This document shows, piece after piece, positions 8,096 to 16,480 of a stretch of DNA of 64,000 nt; the first letter of the stretch is position 1, and the number at the start of each line of letters is the position of its first letter. Both the position numbers and the translations under genes were made by a program. This DNA is from Pigmentiphaga litoralis (GTDB lineage: Bacteria; Pseudomonadota; Gammaproteobacteria; Burkholderiales; Burkholderiaceae_B): assembly GCF_013408655.1 (NCBI RefSeq), contig NZ_JACCBP010000001.1, forward strand, positions 1,116,001 through 1,180,000, read 5' to 3'. Below the pieces are notes generated by a model that was given only the letters and a program-made list of their open reading frames with translations, made no database searches and was not told where the DNA came from.

Positions 8096-8563
8096 ATGAA
8101 ACCCGCAGATTCGCTCCGCATGTCCGTCAGCACCGCGCTGGTGGTGGTCACACGCGCCATGAAACAAGAGGCCGATGCCGCCCTGGCCGGCTTCAACCTG
8201 TCGCACTCGGCGGCCTGGCCCCTGGTCATGATCGGCCGGCTGGGCGAAGGCACGCGCCAGGGCGCGGTAGCCGAGGCCGTCGGCATCGAAGGCCCGTCGC
8301 TGGTGCGGCTGATCGATCAGCTGTGCGCGGCCGGTCTGGTCGAACGCAAGGACGACGCCAACGATCGCCGCGCCAAGACGCTGTACCTGACCAAAGAAGG
8401 CCGGCTGCTGCGCGACGACATCGAAGCGTCATTGATTCAATGGCGCAAGCGCCTGTTCCACGGGGTGTCGGTAGACGACCTGGAAGCCTGCATGCGCGTG
8501 TTTGGCAGCGTGGCCGACGCACTCGGCCGCCCTGACCTGCTGGGCCAGCTGAACCGCAAATGA
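8096..8563 (+). CDS. MarR family transcriptional regulator
   Basis: A 155-residue winged-helix repressor. The HTH and wing read VAEAVGIEGPSLVRLIDQLCAAGLVERK, followed by D-D-x-N-D-R-R-A-K-T-L-Y-L-T, the conserved MarR wing. N- and C-terminal helices form the dimer interface. It is the first gene of an operon with four efflux genes, the FUSC gene starting 19 bp after its stop. MarR proteins of such operons are released by aromatic acids or phenolic ligands (family knowledge). The palindrome at 8054-8081 is the likely operator. Confidence 0.92.
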   Translation: MKPADSLRMSVSTALVVVTRAMKQEADAALAGFNLSHSAAWPLVMIGRLGEGTRQGAVAEAVGIEGPSLVRLIDQLCAAGLVERKDDANDRRAKTLYLTKEGRLLRDDIEASLIQWRKRLFHGVSVDDLEACMRVFGSVADALGRPDLLGQLNRK

Positions 8564-8582
8564 CCCCATCGTTGATCCGCCC

Positions 8583-10814
8583 ATGACTGCCTTGCCGACC
8601 CGGGCCGAATGGCTGTTCTCGTTCAAGAACTACGCGGCCGCCATGCTCGCCATCTTCATTGCGATGGGCATGGGTTTGCCGCGTCCGTTCTGGGCGATGC
8701 TGACGGTGTTCGTGGTCGCGCAGCCGCTGTCGGGCGCGGTGCGGTCCAAGGCCGTGTTCCGTCTGCTTGGCACGGCATTGGGCGCTGCGGCCGCGATCGT
8801 CATGGTGCCCCCGCTGTCCAACGCGCCCGAACTGCTGTCACTGGCGCTGGCCTTGTGGGTCGGCGCCTGCCTGTATCTGTCTTTGCTTGACCGCACGCCG
8901 CGCAGCTATGTGTTCATGCTGGCGGGCTACAGCGCGGCGCTGATCGGCTTTCCGGCCGTGTCGCAGCCCGAAACGATCTTTGACGTGGGCCTGGCGCGTG
9001 TCATCGAAATTTCGCTGGGGATCGTGTGCGGCACGCTGGTGCATTCACTGGTGTTTCCGCAAGGGCTCGGGCCCGTGCTGCTGAAGCGGCTCGATGGCGC
9101 ATTGGCCGATGCCCGGACCTGGATGCGGGATGCCTTGCGCGGCGACCGCGATGCCAAGAGTGACCGCGATCGCCGCAAGGTCGCCAGCGACATTACCGAA
9201 CTGCGCGTGCTGTCGACCCATCTGCCCTTTGATACGTCGCACCTGCGTTTCACGTCCCATTCCCTGCGCGCCTTGCAGGACCGCATGGCGCTCTTGCTGC
9301 CGGTGCTGGCATCGATCGAAGACGTCGTGGCGTCGCTGCGAACGCAAGGCGGCCTGTCGGCCAACCACACCGCCTTGCTGGACGACATTGCGGCGTGGGA
9401 ACCGGCGGATGGCGCATCGTCGGCCGACACGGCGGTCATGCAGCGTGCCGAGGCCGCGCTGGCGGCGCGGATTGACGCATCCACGCCGGCAGTCGACGGC
9501 ATGTCGTCGTGGCGGGACCTGCTGACCTTTCATCTGTGCGCACGGCTGCATGAGCTGCTGGATGCGCGCGTTGAAAGCTGGCGGCTGCGCGCGCAGATCG
9601 ACCGCATCGCGCACGGCGGCCCGGCCCGCCTGACCGACGGCATCACCCGCGTCATCCGAGCGCGCTTCGGCACGCCCTTTCATCGCGACCATGGCCTGGC
9701 GCTGCTGTCGTCGTTCGCCGCCGTGATTGCCATCCTGGTGTGCTGCGCGTTCTGGATCGGCACGGGCTGGCCATCAGGGTCGGCGGCAGCGCTGATCGCG
9801 GCCGTGTTCTGCTGCTTCTTTGCCACGCAGGATGACCCCGCGCCCAGCATCAAGACCTTCCTGGCCTACACAATCTATTCCTTGCCGCTGTCAGCCTTCT
9901 ACCTGCTGGTCGTGATGCCGGCCATCAACAGCTTCGGCATGCTTGCCCTGGCGACGGCGCCCGCGATCGTTGCGATCGGCATCTTTGTGGCGCGCCCGAA
10001 GACCACGCTGCGCGCCATGGCCTTGCTGTTCGGATTCGGGTCGACCTTGAGCCTGCACGACACGGGCACCGCCGACTTTGCGTCGTTCATCAACAGCAAC
10101 ATCGGCCAGATCGCCGGCACCGCTGCTGCCGCGCTCATCACCCAACTGTTGCGCAGTGTGGGCGCCGAATGGACCGCGCGTCGGCTGTTGCGCTCTGGCT
10201 GGTCCGAACTTGCCGCCATGGCCGGTGCGCGCGGGGCGTCAGCGGCGCAGACCGTTGCGCATCAGAACGTGGCCAACCGGATGCTGGACCGGGTGGGCCT
10301 GCTTGCACCCAGGCTTGCCTTGTCGCGGCCGGTCGAACATCAGGTGGCGTCGGATGCCTTCCAGGACCTGCGCGTGGGCGACACCATCGCGCAATTGCAG
10401 CGCGCCCGGCCGCTGCTGCACGACGGTGAACCGGCGCTGCGCCGGTTGCTGCGCGCGCTGTCGCGGCACTTTGCCGATCTGTCGGCGGGCCGCATCAAGG
10501 CGGCGGACATGGCTGGCGGCCGCGGCGCGCCGGGCCCGGAAGTGCTGGCCGCGCTGGATGGCGCGCTGCGCGGCATCGTGGCTGGCCCGGCCAGCATGGC
10601 GCGCGACCGCGCGGTCATCGCCCTGGCCGGCTTGCGCAACAGCCTGTTTCCACAAGCCGAGGCGTATGTGGCAAGCGCCGTGGCCACCGCTGCGGCAACC
10701 TTTGCTGCAACCTCTGTCGCAACCACAGCGGCCACAGCCACTGCCACCGCGGCGGCTACAGCTGCGTCACCTGCCGCCCCCCATCCCCCAGCGGAGCCCC
10801 CGAATGATCGGTGA
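8583..10814 (+). CDS. FUSC family inner-membrane efflux protein (AaeB/fusaric-acid resistance type)
   Basis: A 743-residue inner-membrane protein. Two hydrophobic blocks of about five or six helices (residues 15-165 and 365-510) are separated by a cytoplasmic helical region, the FUSC/AaeB architecture. The N-terminal block includes RPFWAMLTVFVVAQP and the second includes GTGWPSGSAAALIAAVFCC. AaeB and fusaric-acid pumps export aromatic carboxylic acids with an HlyD partner. The last 60 residues are an Ala/Thr/Val-rich, low-complexity tail ending in a Pro-rich stretch, unusual for the family. The stop overlaps the next gene start. Confidence 0.9.
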   Translation: MTALPTRAEWLFSFKNYAAAMLAIFIAMGMGLPRPFWAMLTVFVVAQPLSGAVRSKAVFRLLGTALGAAAAIVMVPPLSNAPELLSLALALWVGACLYLSLLDRTPRSYVFMLAGYSAALIGFPAVSQPETIFDVGLARVIEISLGIVCGTLVHSLVFPQGLGPVLLKRLDGALADARTWMRDALRGDRDAKSDRDRRKVASDITELRVLSTHLPFDTSHLRFTSHSLRALQDRMALLLPVLASIEDVVASLRTQGGLSANHTALLDDIAAWEPADGASSADTAVMQRAEAALAARIDASTPAVDGMSSWRDLLTFHLCARLHELLDARVESWRLRAQIDRIAHGGPARLTDGITRVIRARFGTPFHRDHGLALLSSFAAVIAILVCCAFWIGTGWPSGSAAALIAAVFCCFFATQDDPAPSIKTFLAYTIYSLPLSAFYLLVVMPAINSFGMLALATAPAIVAIGIFVARPKTTLRAMALLFGFGSTLSLHDTGTADFASFINSNIGQIAGTAAAALITQLLRSVGAEWTARRLLRSGWSELAAMAGARGASAAQTVAHQNVANRMLDRVGLLAPRLALSRPVEHQVASDAFQDLRVGDTIAQLQRARPLLHDGEPALRRLLRALSRHFADLSAGRIKAADMAGGRGAPGPEVLAALDGALRGIVAGPASMARDRAVIALAGLRNSLFPQAEAYVASAVATAAATFAATSVATTAATATATAAATAASPAAPHPPAEPPNDR

Positions 10815-11034
10815 AGTCAATCTCCACGGCATCTTCGTTCCTGCATTGCTCGTGTTGACCTTGGGCGCGCTGCTGTTGTCCAGCCTGCTCCGGCGCGTGC
10901 TTGCCGCCGTCGGCTTCTATCGATACGTGTGGCATCCGGCCCTGTTCGATTTCTGTCTGTTCATCCTGGTGCTGGGTGGTATCTGCGCCCTCACCGCGGG
11001 CACGTCGCCCGCCTTCTTGTCGTCACTGCTATGA
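10804..11034 (+). CDS. DUF1656 family small membrane protein
   Basis: A 76-residue protein with two transmembrane helices (about 10-35 and 45-68). It starts MIGEVNLHGIFVP and contains YRYVWHPALFDFC, both typical of the DUF1656 proteins encoded between FUSC and HlyD subunits (AaeX-like). Its role in the pump is not established. The ATG overlaps the FUSC gene by 11 bp, and its stop overlaps the HlyD gene ATG (ATGA). Confidence 0.9.
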   Translation: MIGEVNLHGIFVPALLVLTLGALLLSSLLRRVLAAVGFYRYVWHPALFDFCLFILVLGGICALTAGTSPAFLSSLL

Positions 11035-11960
11035 AACGCCTTGCCCCTGCCGTCCGCCGCTTCTTGCGCGCCACCACCGGCGCCACCCGCCGAGTCTTCT
11101 CTCATCACGCTCCCAGGGTCGGCCGCGTCGCCGTCACGGCCGTTGTCGTCATTGGCGCGGCATTCGCGGGCCTGCGGCTGTGGAATCACTACGAGATCGA
11201 CCCCTGGACACGCGACGGCCGGGTCAAGGCATCGGTCGTGCAGATCGCGCCCGACGTGACCGGGCCTGTCGTGGAAGTGGCTGTGCACGACAACGAATCG
11301 GTGCATGCCGGACAGGTGCTGTTCCGGATCGATCCGACCCGCTTCGAACTGGCGCTGCGCCAGGCGCAATCCGCCGAAAGCCAGCAGCGCGCCGTGCTGG
11401 CCCAGGCCGAACGTGAATCCCGCCGCAATAACGAACTGCGCGACCTGGTGTCGGCAGAAGTGCGGGAACAGGGACTGGCTCGTGTCGAACAGGCCCGCGC
11501 GGCCCTGATGCAGGCTGTCGTCAACCGCGACACGGCCGCGCTCAATCTGCAACGCACCCGGGTCCTGTCGCCGGTCGATGGCACGGTGACCAACCTGGAT
11601 CTGCGCACGGGCGCCTATGCCGCGGCGGGCAAGGCAGTGCTGGCCCTGGTGGACCGGCATTCGTTCTACGTGGAAGGCTACTTCGAAGAAACCAAGCTGC
11701 CGCACATCCACCTGGGCGACAAAGTCTCGGTGCTGCTGATGGGCGAACGCCATGACGTCCAGGGCCATGTGGACAGCATTGCATCCGGCATTGCCGATCG
11801 CGACCGGACCACCGGCAATGACTTGCTCCCGAATGTGAACCCGACCTTCAACTGGGTGCGGCTCGCGCAGCGCGTGCCGGTGCGCGTGTCGCTGGATGAC
11901 ATCCCTGCGTCGGTGCGCCTGGTGGCCGGACAGACCGCCACCGTGACCGTGGTGAATTGA
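11031..11960 (+). CDS. HlyD family periplasmic adaptor subunit (AaeA-like)
   Basis: A 309-residue membrane-fusion protein. One N-terminal transmembrane helix (about 30-50) is followed by DPWTRDGRVKASVVQIAPDV, the lipoyl-domain start typical of AaeA/EmrA-like adaptors. A short coiled coil lies at about 105-160 (AQSAESQQRAVLAQAERES). The second lipoyl half is LSPVDGTVTNLDLRTGAYA, with beta-barrel segments to the end. It links the FUSC pump to the outer-membrane factor encoded next. The start ATGA overlaps the DUF1656 stop. Confidence 0.92.
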   Translation: MKRLAPAVRRFLRATTGATRRVFSHHAPRVGRVAVTAVVVIGAAFAGLRLWNHYEIDPWTRDGRVKASVVQIAPDVTGPVVEVAVHDNESVHAGQVLFRIDPTRFELALRQAQSAESQQRAVLAQAERESRRNNELRDLVSAEVREQGLARVEQARAALMQAVVNRDTAALNLQRTRVLSPVDGTVTNLDLRTGAYAAAGKAVLALVDRHSFYVEGYFEETKLPHIHLGDKVSVLLMGERHDVQGHVDSIASGIADRDRTTGNDLLPNVNPTFNWVRLAQRVPVRVSLDDIPASVRLVAGQTATVTVVN

Positions 11961-11962
11961 TC

Positions 11963-13453
11963 ATGGCCTGCCTTTCTTTCGTTCGTACGATAATCCTGCG
12001 AGTCGGATTCACGCAGCGGTCACCTGCCCGCGCACCTGCCGCGGCCCCTGCGCTTCTCGCGCTGCCGGTCCTTCTTGCGCTCGGCGCCTGCGCCCAGGTG
12101 GGTCCCGAGTACACCGGCGCGCCGGCTTCCGCAGCCATCCATGCCCCGTCCGCCAACGGCCCGCTGATCGGCGCCACCGAGCCCGGCGTCAGCAGCGCCC
12201 CGCTGCCGCCGCACTGGTGGCGGCTGTACCAGGACCCGGCGTTGGACGACCTGGTGGGCCAGGCCCTGGCCGCCAACAACGACCTGAAGGCCGCCGCCGC
12301 CAATTTGCGCCGGGCGCAAGCGGTGGTGCGCGAAGCCGGAGGCGCAGCCCTTCCCACGATCGGTGTCAGCGGCGGGCCGTCGCTGGGTCACGCGTCGGGC
12401 GCGGCCACGGGGTTGCGTAACGAACTGCCCAGCCGGGTCTCCTACGATGCCGGCATCAGCGTGTCGTATCAGGTGGACCTGTTTGGCCGCATCGACCGTT
12501 CGATTGCCGCCGCGCAAGCCGATGCGTCGGCCACGCAGGCCGCATACGAAGCCGCCCGCATGACGGTGGTGGCCGACACGGTGCGTGCCTATGCCGACTT
12601 ATGTTCGGCGCACTACCAGGCAAAAGCCGCGGCCGATCAGGTCGCCCTGCAGCAGCGCAGCCTGGACCTGACTGACCGGCTGGCCTCGGCCGGCCGCGGC
12701 ACGGCGTTCGATCGCGTGCGCGCCGCCGCGCAACTCGACACCCTGCGCGCCACACTGCCCGGCTTTGCGGCGCAGCGTCGGGTGGCGTCGTATCGACTGG
12801 CCGCGCTCACCGGCCGTACCCCTGCCGAGGCGCCCGAGCCTGCCTGCGACACGCCGCCGCACCTGGCGCAACCGATCCCCGCGGGGGACGGTGCGGCCCT
12901 GCTGCGCCGCCGTCCGGATATCCGGCAGGCCGAGCGCACCCTGGCGGCCGCGACCGCACGGATCGGCGTCGCCACCGCCGACCTGTATCCCACCATTGCC
13001 TTGGGCCTCTCGGCCGGGTCAACAGGCCCGGCGACCCGGTTCCTGGACAGCGCAAGCTATCGCTGGAGCCTGGGCCCGCTGATCTCCTGGACACTGCCCA
13101 ACACGGGCGTTGCCCGCGCCCGCATCACGCAGGCCGAAGCCAATGGCGACGCCAGCCTGGCCCGCTTCGACGGCGTGGTGCTGGGCGCGCTGCGCGAAGC
13201 CGAATCGGCCTTGACGGTGTATGCCCGCGAACTGGACCGCAACGCCGCCCTGCGCGCCGCGCGGGACCAGAGCGCCGTGGCCGCGCAGCAAGCCAACGAA
13301 CTCTATGCCCGGGGCCGCGAAAACCTGCTGACGGTGCTGGATGCCGGGCGGACGCTGGCCTCGGCCGATGCGGCGCTGGCGGCATCCGACAGCCTGCTGT
13401 CCACGGATCAGATCGCGGTCTTCCTGGCATTGGGCGGAGGGTGGGAGGGCTGA
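11963..13453 (+). CDS. Efflux outer-membrane lipoprotein (NodT/OprM family)
   Basis: A 496-residue TolC-like channel. The long N-terminal leader ends in the lipobox LGAC (LLALGACAQVGPEYTG), so the mature protein is lipid-anchored in the outer membrane. Two OEP repeats follow: first WWRLYQDPALDDLVGQALAANNDL and YDAGISVSYQVDLFGRIDRS, then LLRRRPDIRQAERTLAAATA and ELYARGRENLLTVLDAGR. A TTG at 11957 overlapping the upstream stop is an alternative start; the ATG two codons later is preferred. It completes the tripartite pump. Confidence 0.92.
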   Translation: MACLSFVRTIILRVGFTQRSPARAPAAAPALLALPVLLALGACAQVGPEYTGAPASAAIHAPSANGPLIGATEPGVSSAPLPPHWWRLYQDPALDDLVGQALAANNDLKAAAANLRRAQAVVREAGGAALPTIGVSGGPSLGHASGAATGLRNELPSRVSYDAGISVSYQVDLFGRIDRSIAAAQADASATQAAYEAARMTVVADTVRAYADLCSAHYQAKAAADQVALQQRSLDLTDRLASAGRGTAFDRVRAAAQLDTLRATLPGFAAQRRVASYRLAALTGRTPAEAPEPACDTPPHLAQPIPAGDGAALLRRRPDIRQAERTLAAATARIGVATADLYPTIALGLSAGSTGPATRFLDSASYRWSLGPLISWTLPNTGVARARITQAEANGDASLARFDGVVLGALREAESALTVYARELDRNAALRAARDQSAVAAQQANELYARGRENLLTVLDAGRTLASADAALAASDSLLSTDQIAVFLALGGGWEG

Positions 13454-13502
13454 ACGCGGCGTTGCGCCGACGCAAATCCCCTACTCAGCCATGGACTTTC
13501 AC

Positions 13503-13526
13503 AACATACGTTCATGTACGTATGTA
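13503..13526. promoter_or_regulatory. AcrR/TetR-like operator without a neighbouring TetR gene
   Basis: ACATACGT (13504-13511) and ACGTATGT (13518-13525) are exact inverted repeats around TCATGT. The layout is very close to the AcrR site of E. coli acrAB as I recall it (half-sites of the TACATACATT type). It lies after the efflux operon and 129 bp upstream of the unknown membrane protein at 13655. No TetR-family gene occurs in the window. Confidence 0.5.
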
Positions 13527-13654
13527 TGATGTCATTTTCCTGACATCTTCGTGCAGGGGACCGCTGGCCCGGCAATCTGCCTTGGCGCCCTTCCCTGCCG
13601 TCAGATCTTCTGCATAGCGGCCTCAGTCTGGCGCTCATTTAAGGAACGTCCGGC

Positions 13655-14632
13655 ATGCCAGACCCCGCCCGAAGCAGCGACCTGCTCCCCCGCCCAGAAC
13701 GCCCCCCGTCCCCCGCCCTGGTCCCTGCGATCCCGCTGTCGCCCGCCGTCAGCGGCCTGTCCAGCGGCAAGGCGAGCCTGGTGCTGGCTGCGGTCTTCGC
13801 CTTGGCTGCCCTGGCCATCGGCCTGTTGACGCCGAACGTCATGCCGTTGGGCTTCCTGGAAGAAGGCGGCCCAGTTGAAAACGGCACCATCTTCCTGTAT
13901 CTGGCATCGGTGGCCTGTGTGATCATGACCCGCATGCCGGGCCTGACGCGAACCGACAAGCTGGCGCTGTGCGTCGTGCTGCTGTCCCTGGCCGCGCGCG
14001 AGGCCGATCTGCACAAGGCCATGTTCGGCATCAGCATCCTCAAGGCGCGTTTCTATAACCGCTATGGGTCGCTCGAGCAGATCGTGATGGCCGTGGTGAC
14101 CTTGCTGCCCGCCCTGCTATCGATGCTGTGGCTGATCCGCCGAGGGGCGCGGCGCTGGTGGGACGCCGTCGTCTCGCGCCGCGCCCCTGCGCTGACCCTG
14201 ATGACTTTCCTGGTCATCATCGTGCTGGCCAAGGCCTTCGACCGTACGCCGGTCACGCTGGTGTCGACCGGCCTGATGGCATCGGTGCCGGCCACAATGC
14301 GCACCCTGCTGCAAAGTTTCGAAGAGATCTTCGAGTTGATGTTGCCGCTGCTGGTCATGCTGGCCGTGATCCAGAGCGTCCTGATCCGCGCCACACCTGC
14401 ATCACCCGAAGAAGCCGGCGCGCGCGACTGGAGCGTACGCGTCCACATTCGCCGCAATCGCCAGAACCGCTATGAGCCGCACATCGAACTCGAAGCCAAG
14501 TGGGGCGGCAGCCGCCAGTCCTGCATGATCCCGCCCACCACGGATTTCGATACCCCCGAAGCCGGCACCGCCCATGCGCTGGAATGGGTCGCGACCTGGC
14601 AACGCCTGAACGGCCAGGGCCGTCTCGAGTAA
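13655..14632 (+). CDS. Uncharacterised multipass membrane protein
   Basis: A 325-residue protein I cannot assign by name. After a Pro-rich N-terminus (1-35) there are about six hydrophobic helices: 38-60, 78-95, 103-116, 145-166, 180-198 and 222-247. A conserved-looking acidic motif, FLEEGGPVENGTIFLY (about 67-82), lies between helices 1 and 2, and AREADLHKAMFG lies near 110-122. A soluble C-terminal domain (about 255-325, RVHIRRNRQNRYEPHIELEA) follows. No signal for transport class or enzyme is visible. The AcrR-like palindrome lies upstream. Confidence 0.6.
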   Translation: MPDPARSSDLLPRPERPPSPALVPAIPLSPAVSGLSSGKASLVLAAVFALAALAIGLLTPNVMPLGFLEEGGPVENGTIFLYLASVACVIMTRMPGLTRTDKLALCVVLLSLAAREADLHKAMFGISILKARFYNRYGSLEQIVMAVVTLLPALLSMLWLIRRGARRWWDAVVSRRAPALTLMTFLVIIVLAKAFDRTPVTLVSTGLMASVPATMRTLLQSFEEIFELMLPLLVMLAVIQSVLIRATPASPEEAGARDWSVRVHIRRNRQNRYEPHIELEAKWGGSRQSCMIPPTTDFDTPEAGTAHALEWVATWQRLNGQGRLE

Positions 14633-14725
14633 GCCGCGAAGCATCTGCCTGGCGCCAACGTGGCATGCGCTTTGCATTGGAAACGGGTCGCCGCACGCCG
14701 GCACCTTTCCAGAGCATGTACCTTG

Positions 14726-15190
14726 ATGACCCGTCTCCTGGCTTCCATGATCGCAGCGCTTGCCTTTGCATCCGCCGCGCACGCGCAATCGCCCGCCACC
14801 TCCGCCGTCCAGTATCTGCACCCCCCCGGCGCCATCACGCCCACCGGCCCATGGGGCCTCGCGTCCAAGGCCGGCAACACTCTGTACGTTGCCGGCATGC
14901 GTGGCATCGACCCCAAGACCAACGCGCTCGTTGCGGGCGATGAAGCCCGCGTGCGGCAAGCCTTCATGAACATGAAGCAGATCGTCGAAGCGTCGGGCGG
15001 CACCTTGCAGCAGACCTTGCGCCTGGTGGTGTATGTCAGCGACATGTATCGCTACCGCCCGCTGGCCAACAAGGTTCAGGAAGAGTTGTGGGGCAAGGGG
15101 CCCTACCCGCCGCGGACCATCGTGGAAGTCGACCGCCTGAATCAGGACGACATCATCGAGGTGGAAGGCACGTTCCACGTGCCGAATTAG
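14726..15190 (+). CDS. Exported RidA family protein
   Basis: A 154-residue YjgF/YER057c/UK114 protein. It has an N-terminal signal peptide (MTRLLASMIAALAFASAAHA, cleavage likely after AHA at residue 20). The mature RidA domain has GNTLYVAGMRGIDPKT, MNMKQIVEASGGTLQQT, the strand LRLVVYVSDM, and KGPYPPRTIVEV around the usual active-site Arg. Most RidA proteins are cytosolic enamine/imine deaminases; an exported copy implies another substrate or a periplasmic role. The ATG at 14726 places the signal peptide at the N-terminus. Confidence 0.85.
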   Translation: MTRLLASMIAALAFASAAHAQSPATSAVQYLHPPGAITPTGPWGLASKAGNTLYVAGMRGIDPKTNALVAGDEARVRQAFMNMKQIVEASGGTLQQTLRLVVYVSDMYRYRPLANKVQEELWGKGPYPPRTIVEVDRLNQDDIIEVEGTFHVPN

Positions 15191-15342
15191 GCATGGCGTG
15201 ATCGCCGCGTGATCCACGCGTGACGCCGCGTCCTGTTGGCACGCTACGTGCTTGAACAGACGCAAGAGTAGAAGCGTTCACCACCTACCATTCCTTCAGC
15301 ACCGCTACGGTGCACGGGTCGCCAGTGTGGCCGGAAATTGCT

Positions 15343-15408
15343 CTTGAAGTGCCCACCGCCGGTGCATCGTCCTTGACGTTGCCGGCGTGGGCGATTTCCC
15401 ACTTCAAG
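15343..15408 (+). ncRNA. Structured leader hairpin; candidate xanthine (NMT1-motif) riboswitch
   Basis: The transcript can fold into P1 (CTTGAAGTG at 15343-15351 with CACTTCAAG at 15400-15408), P2 (CCCA-C-CGCCGG at 15352-15362 with CCGGCG-TGGG at 15382-15391) and P3 (CGTC/GACG at 15368-15378). There is a one-sided internal loop CGATTTCC at 15392-15399 and a second internal loop between P2 and P3. It lies 49 bp upstream of an NMT1-domain binding-protein gene followed by an 8-oxoguanine-deaminase-like gene. The NMT1 motif RNA (xanthine-I riboswitch) is known from this genetic setting. Conserved nucleotides could not be checked here. Confidence 0.45.
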
Positions 15409-15456
15409 TCGCAAGCCGAGTCCACGGCGCCGACCCCTATCCGAAGGAGCTTCACC

Positions 15457-16476
15457 ATGCATCGCCGTCACATGCTCAAACTGGGCGCTGCCGCCGCAGC
15501 CGTGCTTGCCGCGCCCGTCGTCTGTGCCCAGCCCCTGACCCGCCTGCGCTTCACGCTCGATTACCGCGTGACCGGGCAGACCGCGCCGTTCCTGGTCGCA
15601 CTGGCCAAGGGCTACTACAAGGAAGAAGGCCTGGACGTCACGATCGACGCCGGCAGCGGGTCGGTCGCGTCGATCACGCGCGTGGTGACCGGCGCGTACG
15701 ACATCGGCCTGGGCGACATCAATTCGCTGATCGAATACCACGGCGCCGCCACCGGCACCCCGGCCCTGCGCGCCGTCTACCAGTACTACAACCGCGCGCC
15801 GTTCGCGATCATTGGCCGCAAGGATCGCGGCATCACTGACTTCAAGAGCTTGCAAGGCAAGCGCATCGCCGCGGCCGCCGTCGAGTCCACCAAACGCGCT
15901 TGGCCCATGGTCGCGCGCAAGACAGGCCTGTCAGACGACGCGCTGGAATGGGTGACGACCGACTTCAGCCTGCGCGACAACGTGATCGTGCGCGGTGATG
16001 TCGACGGCGCGACCTACTTCCATGATTCGGCCGTGACACTGTTCCAGCGCATGAAGCCGGAAACCCTCAGTGTGCTGTCGTTTGCCGATGCGGGGGTGAA
16101 CCTGTACGGCAACGCCGTACTGGCCAGCACCAAGCTGATCAACGACAACCCGAAAGCGCTGGCCGCCTTCCTGCGCGCCAGCAACCGTGGCCTGCAGGAC
16201 GCCCTGGCCAACCCGGTTGCCGCGATGGCCATCGTCAAGCAGCGCGATCCGCTGATCGACGAAAAGGTCCAGCTCGAAAGCTGGCTGATCACCGCCAAAT
16301 ACCTGGCCGCGCCGGATACCCGCACGCATGGCATGGGCGACGTGCGCAAGGACCTGGTGGCCGAGCAGATCACGATGGTGTCGGATACGTTCGGGCTCAA
16401 GACCCGCCCCACGGTCGACAGCCTGTACGACCTGCGTTTCCTGCCGCCGCTGGCCGACCGCATGGCCAAGGCGTGA
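15457..16476 (+). CDS. ABC transporter substrate-binding protein, NMT1/THI5-like (SsuA family)
   Basis: A 339-residue periplasmic binding protein. The signal peptide MHRRHMLKLGAAAAAVLAAP has twin residues before a hydrophobic core and ends near VCA (residue 24). The SsuA/THI5-like fold follows: FLVALAKGYYKEEGLDVTI, a glycine-rich turn with DAGSGSVASITRVV, and YDIGLGDINSLIEYH. GAAGGAG-type ribosome binding (GAAGGAGC at 15442-15449) supports the ATG. No permease or ATPase gene is adjacent, and the next gene (4 bp later) is a purine-deaminase-like amidohydrolase, so a purine or related heterocycle ligand is inferred. The candidate riboswitch precedes it. Confidence 0.88.
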   Translation: MHRRHMLKLGAAAAAVLAAPVVCAQPLTRLRFTLDYRVTGQTAPFLVALAKGYYKEEGLDVTIDAGSGSVASITRVVTGAYDIGLGDINSLIEYHGAATGTPALRAVYQYYNRAPFAIIGRKDRGITDFKSLQGKRIAAAAVESTKRAWPMVARKTGLSDDALEWVTTDFSLRDNVIVRGDVDGATYFHDSAVTLFQRMKPETLSVLSFADAGVNLYGNAVLASTKLINDNPKALAAFLRASNRGLQDALANPVAAMAIVKQRDPLIDEKVQLESWLITAKYLAAPDTRTHGMGDVRKDLVAEQITMVSDTFGLKTRPTVDSLYDLRFLPPLADRMAKA

Positions 16477-16480
16477 CGCC

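Noticed and set aside
15343..15408. TPP riboswitch for the THI5/NMT1-like transporter gene
   Set aside because: The conserved CTGAGA and ACCTGATC-like elements are absent and no thiamine genes are near.
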